Positions 7,995 to 16,508 of a stretch of 64,000 nucleotides of DNA are shown piece by piece. Origin of the DNA: Achromobacter xylosoxidans (GTDB lineage: Bacteria; Pseudomonadota; Gammaproteobacteria; Burkholderiales; Burkholderiaceae_B); assembly GCF_002192695.1 (NCBI RefSeq), contig NZ_MTLG01000075.1, positions 372,001-436,000 on the forward strand, read 5' to 3'. Within the stretch, counting starts at the first letter, position 1. Each line of letters begins with the position of its first letter. The notes under the pieces are model-generated. The model worked only from the letters and a program-made list of their open reading frames with translations. It was not told the DNA's origin and did not search any database. A program made the position numbers and the translations under genes.

Positions 7995-9371
7995 ATGACC
8001 GCAGCCAAAGACACCCCGCATCTAAGCGCCGAACTCGCGGCCTTTGCCGCCAACCTGCGTTATGAAGACATCCCGGCCCCGGTGCTGCGCCGCGCCGAGG
8101 ACCTGCTGCTGGACTGCCTGGCTTCCATCCTGGCGGGCGCCTCCGCCCGCGCGGTGCAGGCCATCGACCGCTACGCCGCCGCCATGGGCCCGACCGACGG
8201 CCCCAGCGAAGTCCTGATCACCCGCCGCCGCACCACGCCGCTGTTCGCCGCCATGGTCAACGCCGCGGCCGCCCATGTGGTGGAGCAGGACGACGTGCAC
8301 AACGGCTCGGTGTTCCACCCCGCCGCCGTGGTGTTCCCGCCGGCGCTGGCGGTGGCCCAGGCGCTGGGCCGCTCGGGCCGCGACCTGCTGGTCGCCGCCG
8401 TTGCGGGCTACGAAGTGGGGATCCGCGTCGGCGAATTCCTGGGCCGTTCGCACTACAAGATCTTCCACACCACCGGCACGGCCGGCACGCTGGCCGCGGC
8501 CGTCACCACGGGCCGGCTGTTGAACCTGTCCCCCGAGGAAATGCTGCACGCGCTGGGTTCGGCCGGCACGCAGGCCGCGGGCCTCTGGGAGTTCCTGCGC
8601 GACGCCGCCGACTCCAAGCAGCTGCACACGGCCAAGGCCGCGGCCGACGGCATCACCGCCGCCTATCTGGCGCGCGAAGGCTTCACCGGCGCGCGCCACA
8701 TCCTGGAAGGCCCGCAGGGCATGGCCGCGGGCATGTCGACGGACGCCGACCCGAGCCGCCTGTGCGACCGGCTGGGCGAGCGCTGGGCGCTGGCCGAGAC
8801 CTCGTTCAAGTTCCACGCGTCCTGCCGCCACACCCACCCGGCCGCCGATGCGCTGCAACAGGCGCTGCGCGAAAACAAGCTGACCGAAGCCGACATCGAG
8901 CGCGTCGTGGCTCACGTGCACCAGGGCGCCATCGACGTGCTGGGTCCCGTGGTCAATCCGCAGACCGTGCACCAGTCCAAGTTCTCGATGGGTACCGTGC
9001 TGGCCCTGATCGCCCGCCAGGGCCGCGCCGGCTTGGCGGAGTTCGACGCCGGGCTGGACGATCCGGGCGTGGCCACGTTCCGCGGCAAGGTCGAAATGGA
9101 GCTGGACCCGGAGGTCGACGGCGCCTACCCCCAGCGCTGGATCGGCAAGGTCACTGTCTACACCCGCGACGGCCGCAAGCTGCATGGGCGCGTGGACGAA
9201 CCCAAGGGCGATCCGGGCAACACCCTGAGCCGCGCGGAAATCGAGGACAAGACGCTAAGCCTGGGCCGCTACGCGGACGCGGCCACCGAGCCGGAACTGC
9301 GCGGCCTGATCGACGCGATCTGGAATCTGGAAAAGGCGGAGAAGCTGGGGATGCTGCTGGCGCAGAAATAA
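7995..9371 (+). CDS. MmgE/PrpD family protein
   Basis: This 458-residue protein belongs to the family of 2-methylcitrate dehydratase and cis-aconitate decarboxylase, enzymes that dehydrate or decarboxylate tricarboxylic acids. Recognisable blocks are EDLLLDCLASILAGA near residue 35, VEQDDVHNGSVFHPAAVV near residue 95, KFHASCRHTHPAADAL and the C-terminal domain with KVEMELDPEVDGAYPQRW. It is too diverged, and in the wrong context (no prpB or prpC nearby), to be called PrpD. It sits directly behind an acyl-CoA dehydrogenase gene and before a strong terminator, so the two probably form a two-gene operon. Confidence 0.87.
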   Translation: MTAAKDTPHLSAELAAFAANLRYEDIPAPVLRRAEDLLLDCLASILAGASARAVQAIDRYAAAMGPTDGPSEVLITRRRTTPLFAAMVNAAAAHVVEQDDVHNGSVFHPAAVVFPPALAVAQALGRSGRDLLVAAVAGYEVGIRVGEFLGRSHYKIFHTTGTAGTLAAAVTTGRLLNLSPEEMLHALGSAGTQAAGLWEFLRDAADSKQLHTAKAAADGITAAYLAREGFTGARHILEGPQGMAAGMSTDADPSRLCDRLGERWALAETSFKFHASCRHTHPAADALQQALRENKLTEADIERVVAHVHQGAIDVLGPVVNPQTVHQSKFSMGTVLALIARQGRAGLAEFDAGLDDPGVATFRGKVEMELDPEVDGAYPQRWIGKVTVYTRDGRKLHGRVDEPKGDPGNTLSRAEIEDKTLSLGRYADAATEPELRGLIDAIWNLEKAEKLGMLLAQK

Positions 9372-9388
9372 AGCCAGCAGGAAGATCG

Positions 9389-9428
9389 ACGGGTTGGCCG
9401 CGGCATGCGCGTCCAACCCGTTTCTTTT
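9389..9428 (+). terminator. Intrinsic terminator of the acyl-CoA dehydrogenase/MmgE operon
   Basis: The arms ACGGGTTGG (9389-9397) and CCAACCCGT (9413-9421) form a 9-bp stem, followed by TTTCTTTT. It lies between the plus-strand operon and convergent rph. The T tract is only on the plus-strand side. Confidence 0.8.
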
Positions 9429-9436
9429 GGCGCCGA

Positions 9437-10171
9437 TCAGGCCAGCGCCGCGCGCTGCGACCGTACCAGGCCGGCAATGCCGCTTTCGGCCAGCACCAGC
9501 ATCGTGTCCAGTTCCGCGCGGGTGAAGGTCGCGCCCTCGCCGGTGCCCTGCACTTCGACGAACGCGCCGCTGCCGGTCATGATCACGTTCACGTCGGCAT
9601 CGCAGGCCGAATCCTCTTCGTAGTCCAGATCCAGCACCGCGCGACCCTGCACCAGGCCGACGGACACCGCCGCGACCGCGTCGCGAATCGGATTGGCGGC
9701 CAGAGCCCCGCGCTGCATCAGCAACGCGACGGCGTCGGCCGCGGCCACCCAGGCGCCGGTAATGCTGGCGCAGCGCGTGCCGCCATCGGCCTGCAGCACG
9801 TCGCAGTCCAGATGCAGCGTGCGCTCGCCCAACGCCTTCATGTCGAACACCGCGCGCAGACTGCGGCCGATCAGGCGCTGGATTTCCTGGGTGCGGCCGC
9901 TCTGCTTGCCGCGCGCGGCTTCGCGGTCGCCGCGCGTGTGCGTGGCGCGCGGCAACATGCCGTATTCAGCCGTTACCCAGCCTTCCCCCTTGCCCTTCAG
10001 AAAAGGCGGTACTTTCTCCAATACGCTGGCCGTGCACAGCACATGGGTATTGCCGGCCTTCACCAGCACCGAACCTTCGGCGTAGCGCGTAAAGCCGCGC
10101 TCCAGGCTGAACGGCCGCAGTTCGTCGACGGCGCGGCCCGAAGGACGGGCGATGGCGGGGGTGGTGGTCAC
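9437..10171 (-). CDS. rph: Ribonuclease PH
   Basis: RNase PH is a phosphate-dependent 3'-5' exoribonuclease that trims tRNA precursors and degrades structured RNA. The protein begins [20 protein letters not shown] from a GTG at 10171, with GGAG about 9 nt upstream. This gives 244 residues, the usual length. The longer frame upstream is not conserved. Family features are [20 protein letters not shown] (phosphate-binding region) and [13 protein letters not shown] (active site). It is divergent from yicC with 181 bp between them. A TACAAT -10 box on its strand lies at 10205-10210. Confidence 0.96.
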   Translation of the reverse strand: MTTTPAIARPSGRAVDELRPFSLERGFTRYAEGSVLVKAGNTHVLCTASVLEKVPPFLKGKGEGWVTAEYGMLPRATHTRGDREAARGKQSGRTQEIQRLIGRSLRAVFDMKALGERTLHLDCDVLQADGGTRCASITGAWVAAADAVALLMQRGALAANPIRDAVAAVSVGLVQGRAVLDLDYEEDSACDADVNVIMTGSGAFVEVQGTGEGATFTRAELDTMLVLAESGIAGLVRSQRAALA

Positions 10172-10352
10172 AGGCAAACTCCAGACGTGGCTTAGATCCG
10201 CCGCATTGTACGGGGTGGCGCCGCAGGAAAACGCCGCTTGGAGTATCCTGCCGCGATATAACCGGTACAAATGGAAGGGTCCGCGCCGAAAACCGGCTGG
10301 CGCGCAGACCCCACCGGTTCCCAATAAAAAGCATTACCAGGACACGCACATC

Positions 10353-11285
10353 ATGATTCGCAGCATGACCGCCTTCGGCAACGCCCGCGCAGATCTCGAG
10401 CAAGGCACGCTTGCGCTCGAATTCCGCAGCGTCAACAGCCGCTTCCTCGACCTCTACTTCCGCCTGCCCGACGAACTGCGCCACGTGGAAACGCCGCTGC
10501 GCGAACTGCTGACCGCCAACCTGGCGCGCGGCAAGGTTGAAATCCGCGTCTCCTACACGCGCAACGCCAGCACCGACCTGTCCAAGCTGGAACCGGCCTG
10601 GCTCGAAAGCCTGGCCGAACAGTTGCAGGCCGCGCGCCGCATTCTCCCCGACATCGCCGCCCCGCGCCTGGTGGAACTGTTCAACTGGCCCGGCCAGCGC
10701 GCCAACGACGCGCTCGACCCGCAAGTCTGGGGCGCGGCCTGCATGCAGGCCGCGCAGCAGGCGCTGACCCAGCTGCAGGAAGGCCGGGCGCGCGAAGGCG
10801 AACGCCTGGCCGGCATGATGCGCGAATGCGCCGACGGCGTGGCGCGCATCGTCGAACTGGTGCAGGCGCACCTGCCTCAGTTGCTGGCCGACCACCGCGA
10901 CAAGCTGGCCTCCAAATTGCGCGAAAGCGTGGAATCCGCCTTTCCCGGCGGCTTCACCCACATTTCCGGCGCGGAACTGTCGGAACGCCTGTCCCAGGAA
11001 GCCAACCTGTTCGCGCTGCGCATCGACGTGGCCGAGGAACTCTCCCGCCTGCGCTCGCACCTGGAAGAACTGCGCCACCTGCTGGGCGACGGCGAAGGCA
11101 AGCAAGCCTCCGGCAAGAAGAACGCCGGCAGCGCGGGCAAGCGCCTGGATTTCCTGTTCCAGGAAATGAACCGCGAAGCCAACACCCTGGGCTCCAAGGC
11201 CGGCAGCATGGAAGTCACCCGCGCCGCCATGGACCTGAAGCTGCTGATCGAGCAGATGCGGGAACAGGCGCAGAACATCGAATAG
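10353..11285 (+). CDS. yicC: YicC family endoribonuclease
   Basis: YicC proteins are conserved stress-associated proteins. The E. coli member is reported to be an endoribonuclease acting on small RNAs. The 310-residue protein starts MIRSMTAFGNARADLEQGTL, the typical family opening. It contains EFRSVNSRFLDLYFRLP and ends with the family signature RLDFLFQEMNREANTLGSKA. The ATG at 10353 is chosen for this reason. In many betaproteobacteria yicC lies next to gmk. Here about 8 kb of other genes separate them, and a strong hairpin follows yicC. Confidence 0.95.
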   Translation: MIRSMTAFGNARADLEQGTLALEFRSVNSRFLDLYFRLPDELRHVETPLRELLTANLARGKVEIRVSYTRNASTDLSKLEPAWLESLAEQLQAARRILPDIAAPRLVELFNWPGQRANDALDPQVWGAACMQAAQQALTQLQEGRAREGERLAGMMRECADGVARIVELVQAHLPQLLADHRDKLASKLRESVESAFPGGFTHISGAELSERLSQEANLFALRIDVAEELSRLRSHLEELRHLLGDGEGKQASGKKNAGSAGKRLDFLFQEMNREANTLGSKAGSMEVTRAAMDLKLLIEQMREQAQNIE

Positions 11286-11340
11286 CGGGATATGCGGCGG
11301 CGCCACTGAGTGGGCGCCGGATCCTGGCGTAGAAACGGCG

Positions 11341-11395
11341 GCCCTTACCTGCTGGATGGATGATCCAGCACGTAAGGGCTGCTTTTCGTCTGGTT
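11341..11395 (+). terminator. Intrinsic terminator downstream of yicC
   Basis: A long two-part stem is formed: GCCCTTAC pairs with GTAAGGGC and the inner TGCTGGAT pairs with ATCCAGCA around a 5-nt loop. Broken T runs follow (TTTTCGTCTGGTTTT). It marks the boundary between yicC and the lower-GC toxin-antitoxin island. Confidence 0.78.
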
Positions 11396-11488
11396 TTCGA
11401 AATGAGAGAGGCCGGACAACCGTCCACATCTGTTGATATAGCCGGCTACCGCGCTTGCCGTCTGAGGCGCGCCTTTAGGTCAACATCT

Positions 11489-11671
11489 ATGTGGACGGAA
11501 AGTACCTTGAGCACCGCATTCGACGATATCAGGCAAGCTCTACAAGAAGCCCTCGCCCACGCCAAGGGCGAGGCAAATGGGGTGCGCGTGCATATCATCC
11601 CCGAAATCGAACCCGCAAAGCGGGATGCGCAAATAGAGCCTGGCAGCGGCAAAACTGTGAGTCATGATTGA
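11489..11671 (+). pseudogene. Probable truncated HigA/XRE-type antitoxin remnant
   Basis: This 60-codon frame reads FDDIRQALQEALAHAKGEANGVRVH and then IIPEIEPAKRDAQ. The pattern resembles the N-terminal leader of HigA/NadS-like antitoxins, where a short amphipathic segment of the type GLEEAIAHAKG..VR.H precedes a Cro/C1 helix-turn-helix. Here the helix-turn-helix is missing and the frame ends abruptly in unrelated sequence at the promoter of the next toxin gene. I read it as a decayed antitoxin gene. The alternative is a small, unrelated expressed protein. Assignment rests on remembered family pattern only. Confidence 0.4.
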
Positions 11672-11680
11672 CACTAGTGT
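11671..11680. promoter_or_regulatory. Palindromic operator candidate of the toxin-antitoxin pair
   Basis: ACACTAGTGT is a perfect 10-bp palindrome touching the toxin ATG. It is nested in an imperfect inverted repeat whose outer arms are GTGAGTCATG (11657-11666) and CATGGCTCAC (11685-11694). Such nested symmetry just before a toxin-antitoxin operon is typical of antitoxin autoregulation sites. Confidence 0.5.
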
Positions 11681-11998
11681 ATGTCATGGCTCACAATAAA
11701 CGCGATCGAAGTCGTCCAGAGTCGCGAGTTCAAAGTCTGGCATGACAATCTGCGCGACAGGATCGCACGCGCACGCATCACTGCCAGAATCCGCCTTGCT
11801 GAGCACGGCAATCTGGGCGATTGGAAGCCCTTGCGCGATGGCGTTTCAGAAATGCGTATCGACGTCGGTCCCGGCTACCGCCTGTACTTCACCCGTCGCG
11901 GCAAGACAGTAATTGTGCTGCTCTGCGGTGGCGACAAGGCGATGCAGGACATTGACATCAAGCGCGCCGTTGATCTCGCCAAAATGCTGAAGGAGTGA
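11681..11998 (+). CDS. HigB/RelE-type toxin (Gp49-like, type II TA)
   Basis: The 105-residue protein matches the phage-Gp49/HigB branch of RelE-like mRNA interferases. Features are an N-terminal REFKVWHDNLRDRIARARI helix pair, then GNLGDWKPLRDGVSEMRID, the hallmark GPGYRLYF strand, and the C-terminal LLCGGDKAMQDIDIKRA. Family toxins cut mRNA on the ribosome. The gene precedes its antitoxin by 3 bp, the toxin-first order seen for HigBA-like modules. No clear Shine-Dalgarno precedes the ATG, whose upstream bases are palindromic, suggesting weak or regulated translation. Base composition looks lower in GC than the flanks. Confidence 0.88.
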   Translation: MSWLTINAIEVVQSREFKVWHDNLRDRIARARITARIRLAEHGNLGDWKPLRDGVSEMRIDVGPGYRLYFTRRGKTVIVLLCGGDKAMQDIDIKRAVDLAKMLKE

Positions 11999-12001
11999 AC
12001 C

Positions 12002-12322
12002 ATGAGCGAACCTCTCAAAGTCGACATCCCCGCAGGATTCAGCCGATGGGATGCCGCTGACACCCTCAAGACCGATGAAGATGCCGTGCTGTACTTTGAA
12101 GCTTGCCTCGCGGAAGACCCAGGTGACGGCAGTCTGATCCGTGCGGCTCTGGGCGACATCGCCCGGGCACGCGGCATGAGCCAGCTTGCCCGCGAGACGG
12201 GGCTGTCCCGTGAAGGGCTGTATCAGGCCCTATCGGCCAAAGGAAACCCGGAGTTCAGCACCATCATGAAAGTGATCCGCGCCTTGGGACTCAAACTGCA
12301 TGCGGAGATTGAACACGCTTGA
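12002..12322 (+). CDS. HigA-type antitoxin (addiction module antidote)
   Basis: This 106-residue protein is of the putative addiction-module antidote family. The N-terminal half (DIPAGFSRWDAADTLKTDEDAVLYFEACLAE) is the toxin-neutralising part. The C-terminal half (ARARGMSQLARETGLSREGLYQALS) is a Cro/C1-like helix-turn-helix, followed by NPEFSTIMKVIRALGLKL. An AAGGAG inside the end of the toxin gene sits 6 nt before its ATG, so the two are translationally linked. It should bind the toxin and repress the operon, probably at the palindrome at 11671-11680. Confidence 0.9.
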   Translation: MSEPLKVDIPAGFSRWDAADTLKTDEDAVLYFEACLAEDPGDGSLIRAALGDIARARGMSQLARETGLSREGLYQALSAKGNPEFSTIMKVIRALGLKLHAEIEHA

Positions 12323-12331
12323 GAGACTTGC

Positions 12332-12359
12332 GCAGGCCGCGTCTTTGAGCGCGGCCTGC
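12332..12359. terminator. Hairpin after the toxin-antitoxin operon
   Basis: GCAGGCCGCG and CGCGGCCTGC form a perfect 10-bp stem with an 8-nt loop, 10 bp beyond the antitoxin stop and before the convergent lysP gene. No T tract follows on either strand, so it may only protect the 3' end. Confidence 0.45.
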
Positions 12360-12400
12360 AACGGGGCAGCGCCACGACGGCCAGCCCATCACCCGCGCGC

Positions 12401-13963
12401 CTATCCCCTCGCCTCGCCCGCCGCAGGCTCCCCCCGCAGCGCTGAATCCAGATAAGCACTACGCGCCCGCGCATCCGGGAAATGCATGTCCCGATAGTTC
12501 ACGAAGCGCGAGCCGCGCGCCAGCCGGTAGCCGGCCCAGATCAGCAGGAACAGCGGAATCCCGATGTAGGTCGCGACCACGCCGCCCCAATCGATCTTGT
12601 CCTGCAGGAACGCCTGGTAGTTCTGCCCCAAGGTGATGACCAGGCAGAGCACGAAAGCGAAGATCGGCCCGAACGGGAAGAACGGCGACACATACGGCAG
12701 ATCGGCCAGGTTGTGGCCCTGCTTGACGTAGCCGCGGCGGAACCGGTAATGGCTGATGGCAATGCCCAGCCAGGCAATGAAGCCGGTCATGCCGGAAGTG
12801 TTCAGCAGCCAGATGTAGACCGCATTGGGACTGAAGATGAAGGTAAAGAAACACAGCGCCGCCACGACCGTGGTCGCCAGCAACGCCCACAGCGGCACGC
12901 CGCTGCGTGAGATGCGGCCGAAGATGCGCGGCGCCTTGCCTTCGCGGGCCAGGCTGTAGAGCATGCGCGTGGCTGCGTACATGCCGGAGTTGCCCGCGGA
13001 CAATACCGACGTCAGCACCACCGCGTTCATGACCGAAGCCGCCCCCAGCAGGCCGGCCCGTTCGAAAATCAGGGCGAAGGGACTGACGCTGATGTCCTCG
13101 ACCTCGTTGCGCAGCAAATGCGGGTCGGTATACGGAATCAAGAGGCCGATGACCAGGATGGCCGCCACGTAGAACAGCAAGATGCGCCAGAACACCTGGC
13201 GCACCGCGCGCGGCAGATTGCGCGCCGGATCCTTGGATTCGCCGGCGGCGATGCCGATCAGCTCGGTGCCCTGGAACGAAAAGCCCACCACCATGGCCAC
13301 GCCGATCAGCGCCGCGAAGCCGCCCGAGAACGGCGCGTCGCCCACTGTCCAGTTGGCCAGGCCGCCGGTTTCGCCGCCGCGGATGATGCCCAGCAGCATC
13401 ATCACGCCCATGGCCACGAACGCCAGCACGGCGATCACCTTGATCAGCGCGAACCAGAACTCCGCCTCGCCGAAGCCGCGCGCCGACATGGCGTTCAGGC
13501 CGAACGTGATCGCCAGGAACAAGGCGCTCCAATAGAAGCCCGGCACATCGGGAAACCAATAGGCCATGACCAGTTGCGCCGCCACCAGGTCCACCGCCAC
13601 GGTGACGGCCCAGTTGTACCAATAGTTCCAGCCCAGGGCGAAACCGAAGCCGTCCTCGACATAGCGCGCGCCGTAGGTGGAGAAGGAACCGGAAACCGGC
13701 ATGGCGGCGGCCAGTTCGCCCAGGCTGGTCATCAGGAAATAGACCATGATGCCGATCAGCACGTAGCCCAGCAGCGCCCCGCCGGGGCCCGCCTTGGCGA
13801 TGGTCGCGCCGGAGGCCACGAACAGGCCGGTGCCGATGGACCCGCCCACCGCAATCATGGTCAGGTGGCGCGCGGACAGCGTGCGGCGCAGTTCGGAAGG
13901 CGGGTTCGCCTTCGCTTCGCGCGTGCCGCCTGAGCGACGTTCATCGTGTTCCGATGGTGCCAA
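12401..13963 (-). CDS. lysP: Lysine-specific permease LysP
   Basis: LysP is an inner-membrane lysine:proton symporter of the APC superfamily with twelve helices. The 520-residue protein tracks remembered E. coli LysP closely throughout, for example ARHLTMIAVGGSIGTGLF, FGFALGWNYWYNWAVTVAVD, SFQGTELIGIAAGES, GMTGFIAWLGIAISHYRFRR and TLGQNYQAFLQDKIDWGG. No ATG is in frame before HLTMIA. A TTG at 13963 with GAAGGAA about 8 nt upstream gives the right N-terminus, so I take TTG as the start. It lies 134 bp downstream of amn on the same strand. Confidence 0.92.
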   Translation of the reverse strand: MAPSEHDERRSGGTREAKANPPSELRRTLSARHLTMIAVGGSIGTGLFVASGATIAKAGPGGALLGYVLIGIMVYFLMTSLGELAAAMPVSGSFSTYGARYVEDGFGFALGWNYWYNWAVTVAVDLVAAQLVMAYWFPDVPGFYWSALFLAITFGLNAMSARGFGEAEFWFALIKVIAVLAFVAMGVMMLLGIIRGGETGGLANWTVGDAPFSGGFAALIGVAMVVGFSFQGTELIGIAAGESKDPARNLPRAVRQVFWRILLFYVAAILVIGLLIPYTDPHLLRNEVEDISVSPFALIFERAGLLGAASVMNAVVLTSVLSAGNSGMYAATRMLYSLAREGKAPRIFGRISRSGVPLWALLATTVVAALCFFTFIFSPNAVYIWLLNTSGMTGFIAWLGIAISHYRFRRGYVKQGHNLADLPYVSPFFPFGPIFAFVLCLVITLGQNYQAFLQDKIDWGGVVATYIGIPLFLLIWAGYRLARGSRFVNYRDMHFPDARARSAYLDSALRGEPAAGEARG

Positions 13964-14097
13964 AATGCATTTCCTTCAGGTCATGAAGGCACCCGCGCGC
14001 AGCGCCAGGTGCCTGGGAATTTCCAAGCAACCGGCGAGAATAGCGCAAGAGGCCCCATCCGGTGAAATCGGAAGGCCTCGGGGACGGATCGACGGAC

Positions 14098-15597
14098 CTA
14101 CTGGAACGCCGTTTCCATGAAGGTGCGCAGCTTGCGCGAATGCAGGCGTTCGGGCGGCATGTCGCGCAGCCGCTCCAGCGCGCGGATGCCGATTTCCAGA
14201 TGCTGGTTCACCTGGCGGCGATAGAAGGCGCTGGCCATGCCGGGCAGCTTCAGTTCGCCATGCAAGGGCTTGTCCGACACGCACAGCAAAGTGCCGTACG
14301 GCACCCGGAAACGGAAGCCGTTGGCCGCGATGGTGGCCGACTCCATGTCCAGCGCGATCGCGCGGGACTGCGCAAAGCGCTCCACCAGCTCCAGGTGGTC
14401 GCGCAGTTCCCAGTTGCGGTTGTCGATGGTGGCGACCGTGCCCGTGCGCATGATGCGCTTGAGGTCCCAGCCCGACAGCCCCGCCACTTCTTCGACCGCC
14501 TGCTCCAGCGCCACCTGCACCTCGGCCAGCGCCGGCACCGGCACCCAGGTCGGCAGGTCGGCATCCAGCACGTGGTCCTCGCGCACATAGCCGTGCGCCA
14601 ACACATAGTCGCCCAGGCGCTGCGAATCGCGCAGGCCGGCGCAGTGGCCCAGCATCAGCCAGGCGTGCGGGCGCAGCACGGCGATGTGGTCGGTGATGGT
14701 CTTGGCGTTGGAAGGCCCCACGCCGATGTTCACCAGCGTGATGCCGGAATGGTCGCCGCGCACCAGGTGGTAGGCCGGCATCTGCGGCAGGCGGACGGCC
14801 TGGTCCTCGTCGCCCGGCCCGCTTTCGCCGCGGCGCGTGATGCGGTTGCCCGGTTCCACCAGCATTTCGTAGTCTTCGTTGCCGCTGGCCATCAGCGCGC
14901 GGGCGCGGGCGCAGAACTCGTCCACGTAGAACTGGTAGTTGGTGAACAGCACGAAATTCTGGAAATGCGCCGGCGCGGTCGAGGTGTAGTGCTGCAGCCG
15001 GTGCAGCGAGTAGTCCACGCGTTGGGCCGTGAAAGGCGCCAGCGGCTTGGGCTCGCCCTCCTTGCCGCGCCACGAGCCATTGACGATGGCATCGTCCGTC
15101 ACCGCCAGATCGGGCACGTCGAACAGGTCGCGCAAGGGGCGCTTGAGCGCCTCCAGGTGCTCGCCTTCGACGTAGGCGCCCTCGGGGAAGGCGAAATGCA
15201 GCGGAATGGGCGAATCGGACTCGCCGACTTCCACCGCCACCCGGTGATTCTGCAGCAGCTGGCCGACCTGTTCTATCAGGTAGTCGCGAAACAACGCGGG
15301 CTGGGTAATGGTGGTCTGGTAAATGCCCGGCTCGGCCACGTGGCCGTACGACAGCCGCGTATCGATCGGATCGTAGGTTTCCACCACGATGCGGATGGCT
15401 GGGTAATAGGCGCGGGCGCGTTCGCGGCCGTTGGTCGAGCCTTTCAGCACTTCACGGAAGGCGGCGCGCAAGAAGGCGGTGTTGCGCGCATAGATTTCGA
15501 TCAGGCGCTCCACCGCCGCCACCGCATCCTGGAACGGCTCGAAGGGCAAGGCTTCTGGCCGGCTCATGGAAGACAAAGGGTGCACTGCGTTCATCAT
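14098..15597 (-). CDS. amn: AMP nucleosidase
   Basis: AMP nucleosidase splits AMP into adenine and ribose 5-phosphate and helps balance adenylate pools. The 499-residue protein has the expected two parts: an N-terminal regulatory domain (YYPAIRIVVETYDPIDTRLSYGHV, PIPLHFAFPEGAY) and a C-terminal phosphorylase-like catalytic domain (VNIGVGPSNAKTITDHIAVLRP, LGHCAGLRDSQRLGDYVLAHGY, ALDMESATIAANGFRFRVPYG). Two tandem ATGs (15597 and 15594) follow GGAG by about 9 nt. It is divergent from an NlpC/P60 gene. lysP follows and may be co-transcribed, although the 134-bp gap leaves room for a separate promoter. Confidence 0.94.
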   Translation of the reverse strand: MMNAVHPLSSMSRPEALPFEPFQDAVAAVERLIEIYARNTAFLRAAFREVLKGSTNGRERARAYYPAIRIVVETYDPIDTRLSYGHVAEPGIYQTTITQPALFRDYLIEQVGQLLQNHRVAVEVGESDSPIPLHFAFPEGAYVEGEHLEALKRPLRDLFDVPDLAVTDDAIVNGSWRGKEGEPKPLAPFTAQRVDYSLHRLQHYTSTAPAHFQNFVLFTNYQFYVDEFCARARALMASGNEDYEMLVEPGNRITRRGESGPGDEDQAVRLPQMPAYHLVRGDHSGITLVNIGVGPSNAKTITDHIAVLRPHAWLMLGHCAGLRDSQRLGDYVLAHGYVREDHVLDADLPTWVPVPALAEVQVALEQAVEEVAGLSGWDLKRIMRTGTVATIDNRNWELRDHLELVERFAQSRAIALDMESATIAANGFRFRVPYGTLLCVSDKPLHGELKLPGMASAFYRRQVNQHLEIGIRALERLRDMPPERLHSRKLRTFMETAFQ

Positions 15598-15908
15598 CGA
15601 GCTTTACTCCGCTTCTCATCTTATCTGTAACCGCGGCCGTTGCCGGCTTGCCGGGCCGCAGGGCCGATGGCGACGATTATGCCCGAGCCTGCGCAAGAAG
15701 AACTGTCATATTCGGCTGTCCTCGAGTCCGCGCGCGCCGTAACTTCCGCCGACAAGAATGCTGCATTGCACTACAAATGTAATGAAACATTATTCCATTA
15801 CAATCATGTGGCAACCCGGGGTTTTGCGTCCCGGTGTCGCCCCCCTTTCCGCCGGCTTGCCTATCCAGGCAAAGCCATGCCGCCCACTCCGATTCTTGAA
15901 GTGACGTA
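15598..15908. other. Divergent intergenic region between amn and the NlpC/P60 gene
   Basis: These 311 bp hold no convincing gene. A locally AT-rich patch at 15770-15810 contains the inverted repeat TGTAATG (15778-15784) and CATTACA (15796-15802) with an 11-nt spacer, a plausible regulator or promoter site. A second hairpin, CCCGG..CCGG, follows near 15816-15834. Confidence 0.5.
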
Positions 15909-16508
15909 ATGACGCCGCCCACGCGAAAAGCCCGAATTGCCCAGCTACGCATTCCCGTATTCCTGTCAGCGCCCATCATCGCCCTGACCCTTTCCTGGAT
16001 TCCCGACGCCGCCCAGGCGTCCGTCCGCCTCGAGCCAGCCCGTCCCTCGCTCACCGGCCTGCGCCTGGCGCAGGAGCCCACCGTCCCCACCCTGCGCGAC
16101 CGCGTCGTGCAAGCCGGCCTGGAGGCCATCGGCACCCCCTATAGCTGGGGCGGCGACGATGCCGAAGGTTTCGATTGCAGCGGACTGGTCCTGCACGTCT
16201 TCCGCGAGATCGCCGGCCTGGAACTGCCGCGCACGGCTCGCGCCCAGCGCACCGCCGGCGAATCCGTCGCCAACAAGCAGGAACTGCGCCCCGGCGACCT
16301 GGTGTTCTTCGCCACGCGCGGCCGCGGCGTGACCTCGCACGTCGGCATCTACATCGGCCAGAACAAGTTTGTCCACGCGCCGCGCCGCGGCACCAAGGTG
16401 CGTGTGGATGAAATGAAGAATCCGTACTGGACCAAGCGCTACGTCGGCGCCCGGCGCTATCTGGATATGCAACCGGGCCAGATGCTGGCCCAGGCTTCCC
16501 CGCGCTGA
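15909..16508 (+). CDS. NlpC/P60 family peptidoglycan endopeptidase (C40)
   Basis: This is a predicted exported cell-wall hydrolase of 199 residues that would cut within peptidoglycan stem peptides. The first 38 residues look like a signal sequence (IPVFLSAPIIALTLSWIPDAAQA). The C40 domain spans about 65-190. It contains the nucleophile Cys90 in GFDCSGLV, His144 in SHVGIYIG, and His156 in KFVHAP as the third polar residue. The N-terminal linker has no LysM or SH3 targeting domain. It may be periplasmic or attached through partners. It is divergent from amn and convergent with an SDR gene. Confidence 0.9.
   Translation: MTPPTRKARIAQLRIPVFLSAPIIALTLSWIPDAAQASVRLEPARPSLTGLRLAQEPTVPTLRDRVVQAGLEAIGTPYSWGGDDAEGFDCSGLVLHVFREIAGLELPRTARAQRTAGESVANKQELRPGDLVFFATRGRGVTSHVGIYIGQNKFVHAPRRGTKVRVDEMKNPYWTKRYVGARRYLDMQPGQMLAQASPR

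Noticed and set aside
13964..14097. Possible lysine riboswitch before lysP
   Set aside because: The 134-bp gap is too short for an L-box of about 175 nt, and I see only one simple hairpin and no L-box motifs.
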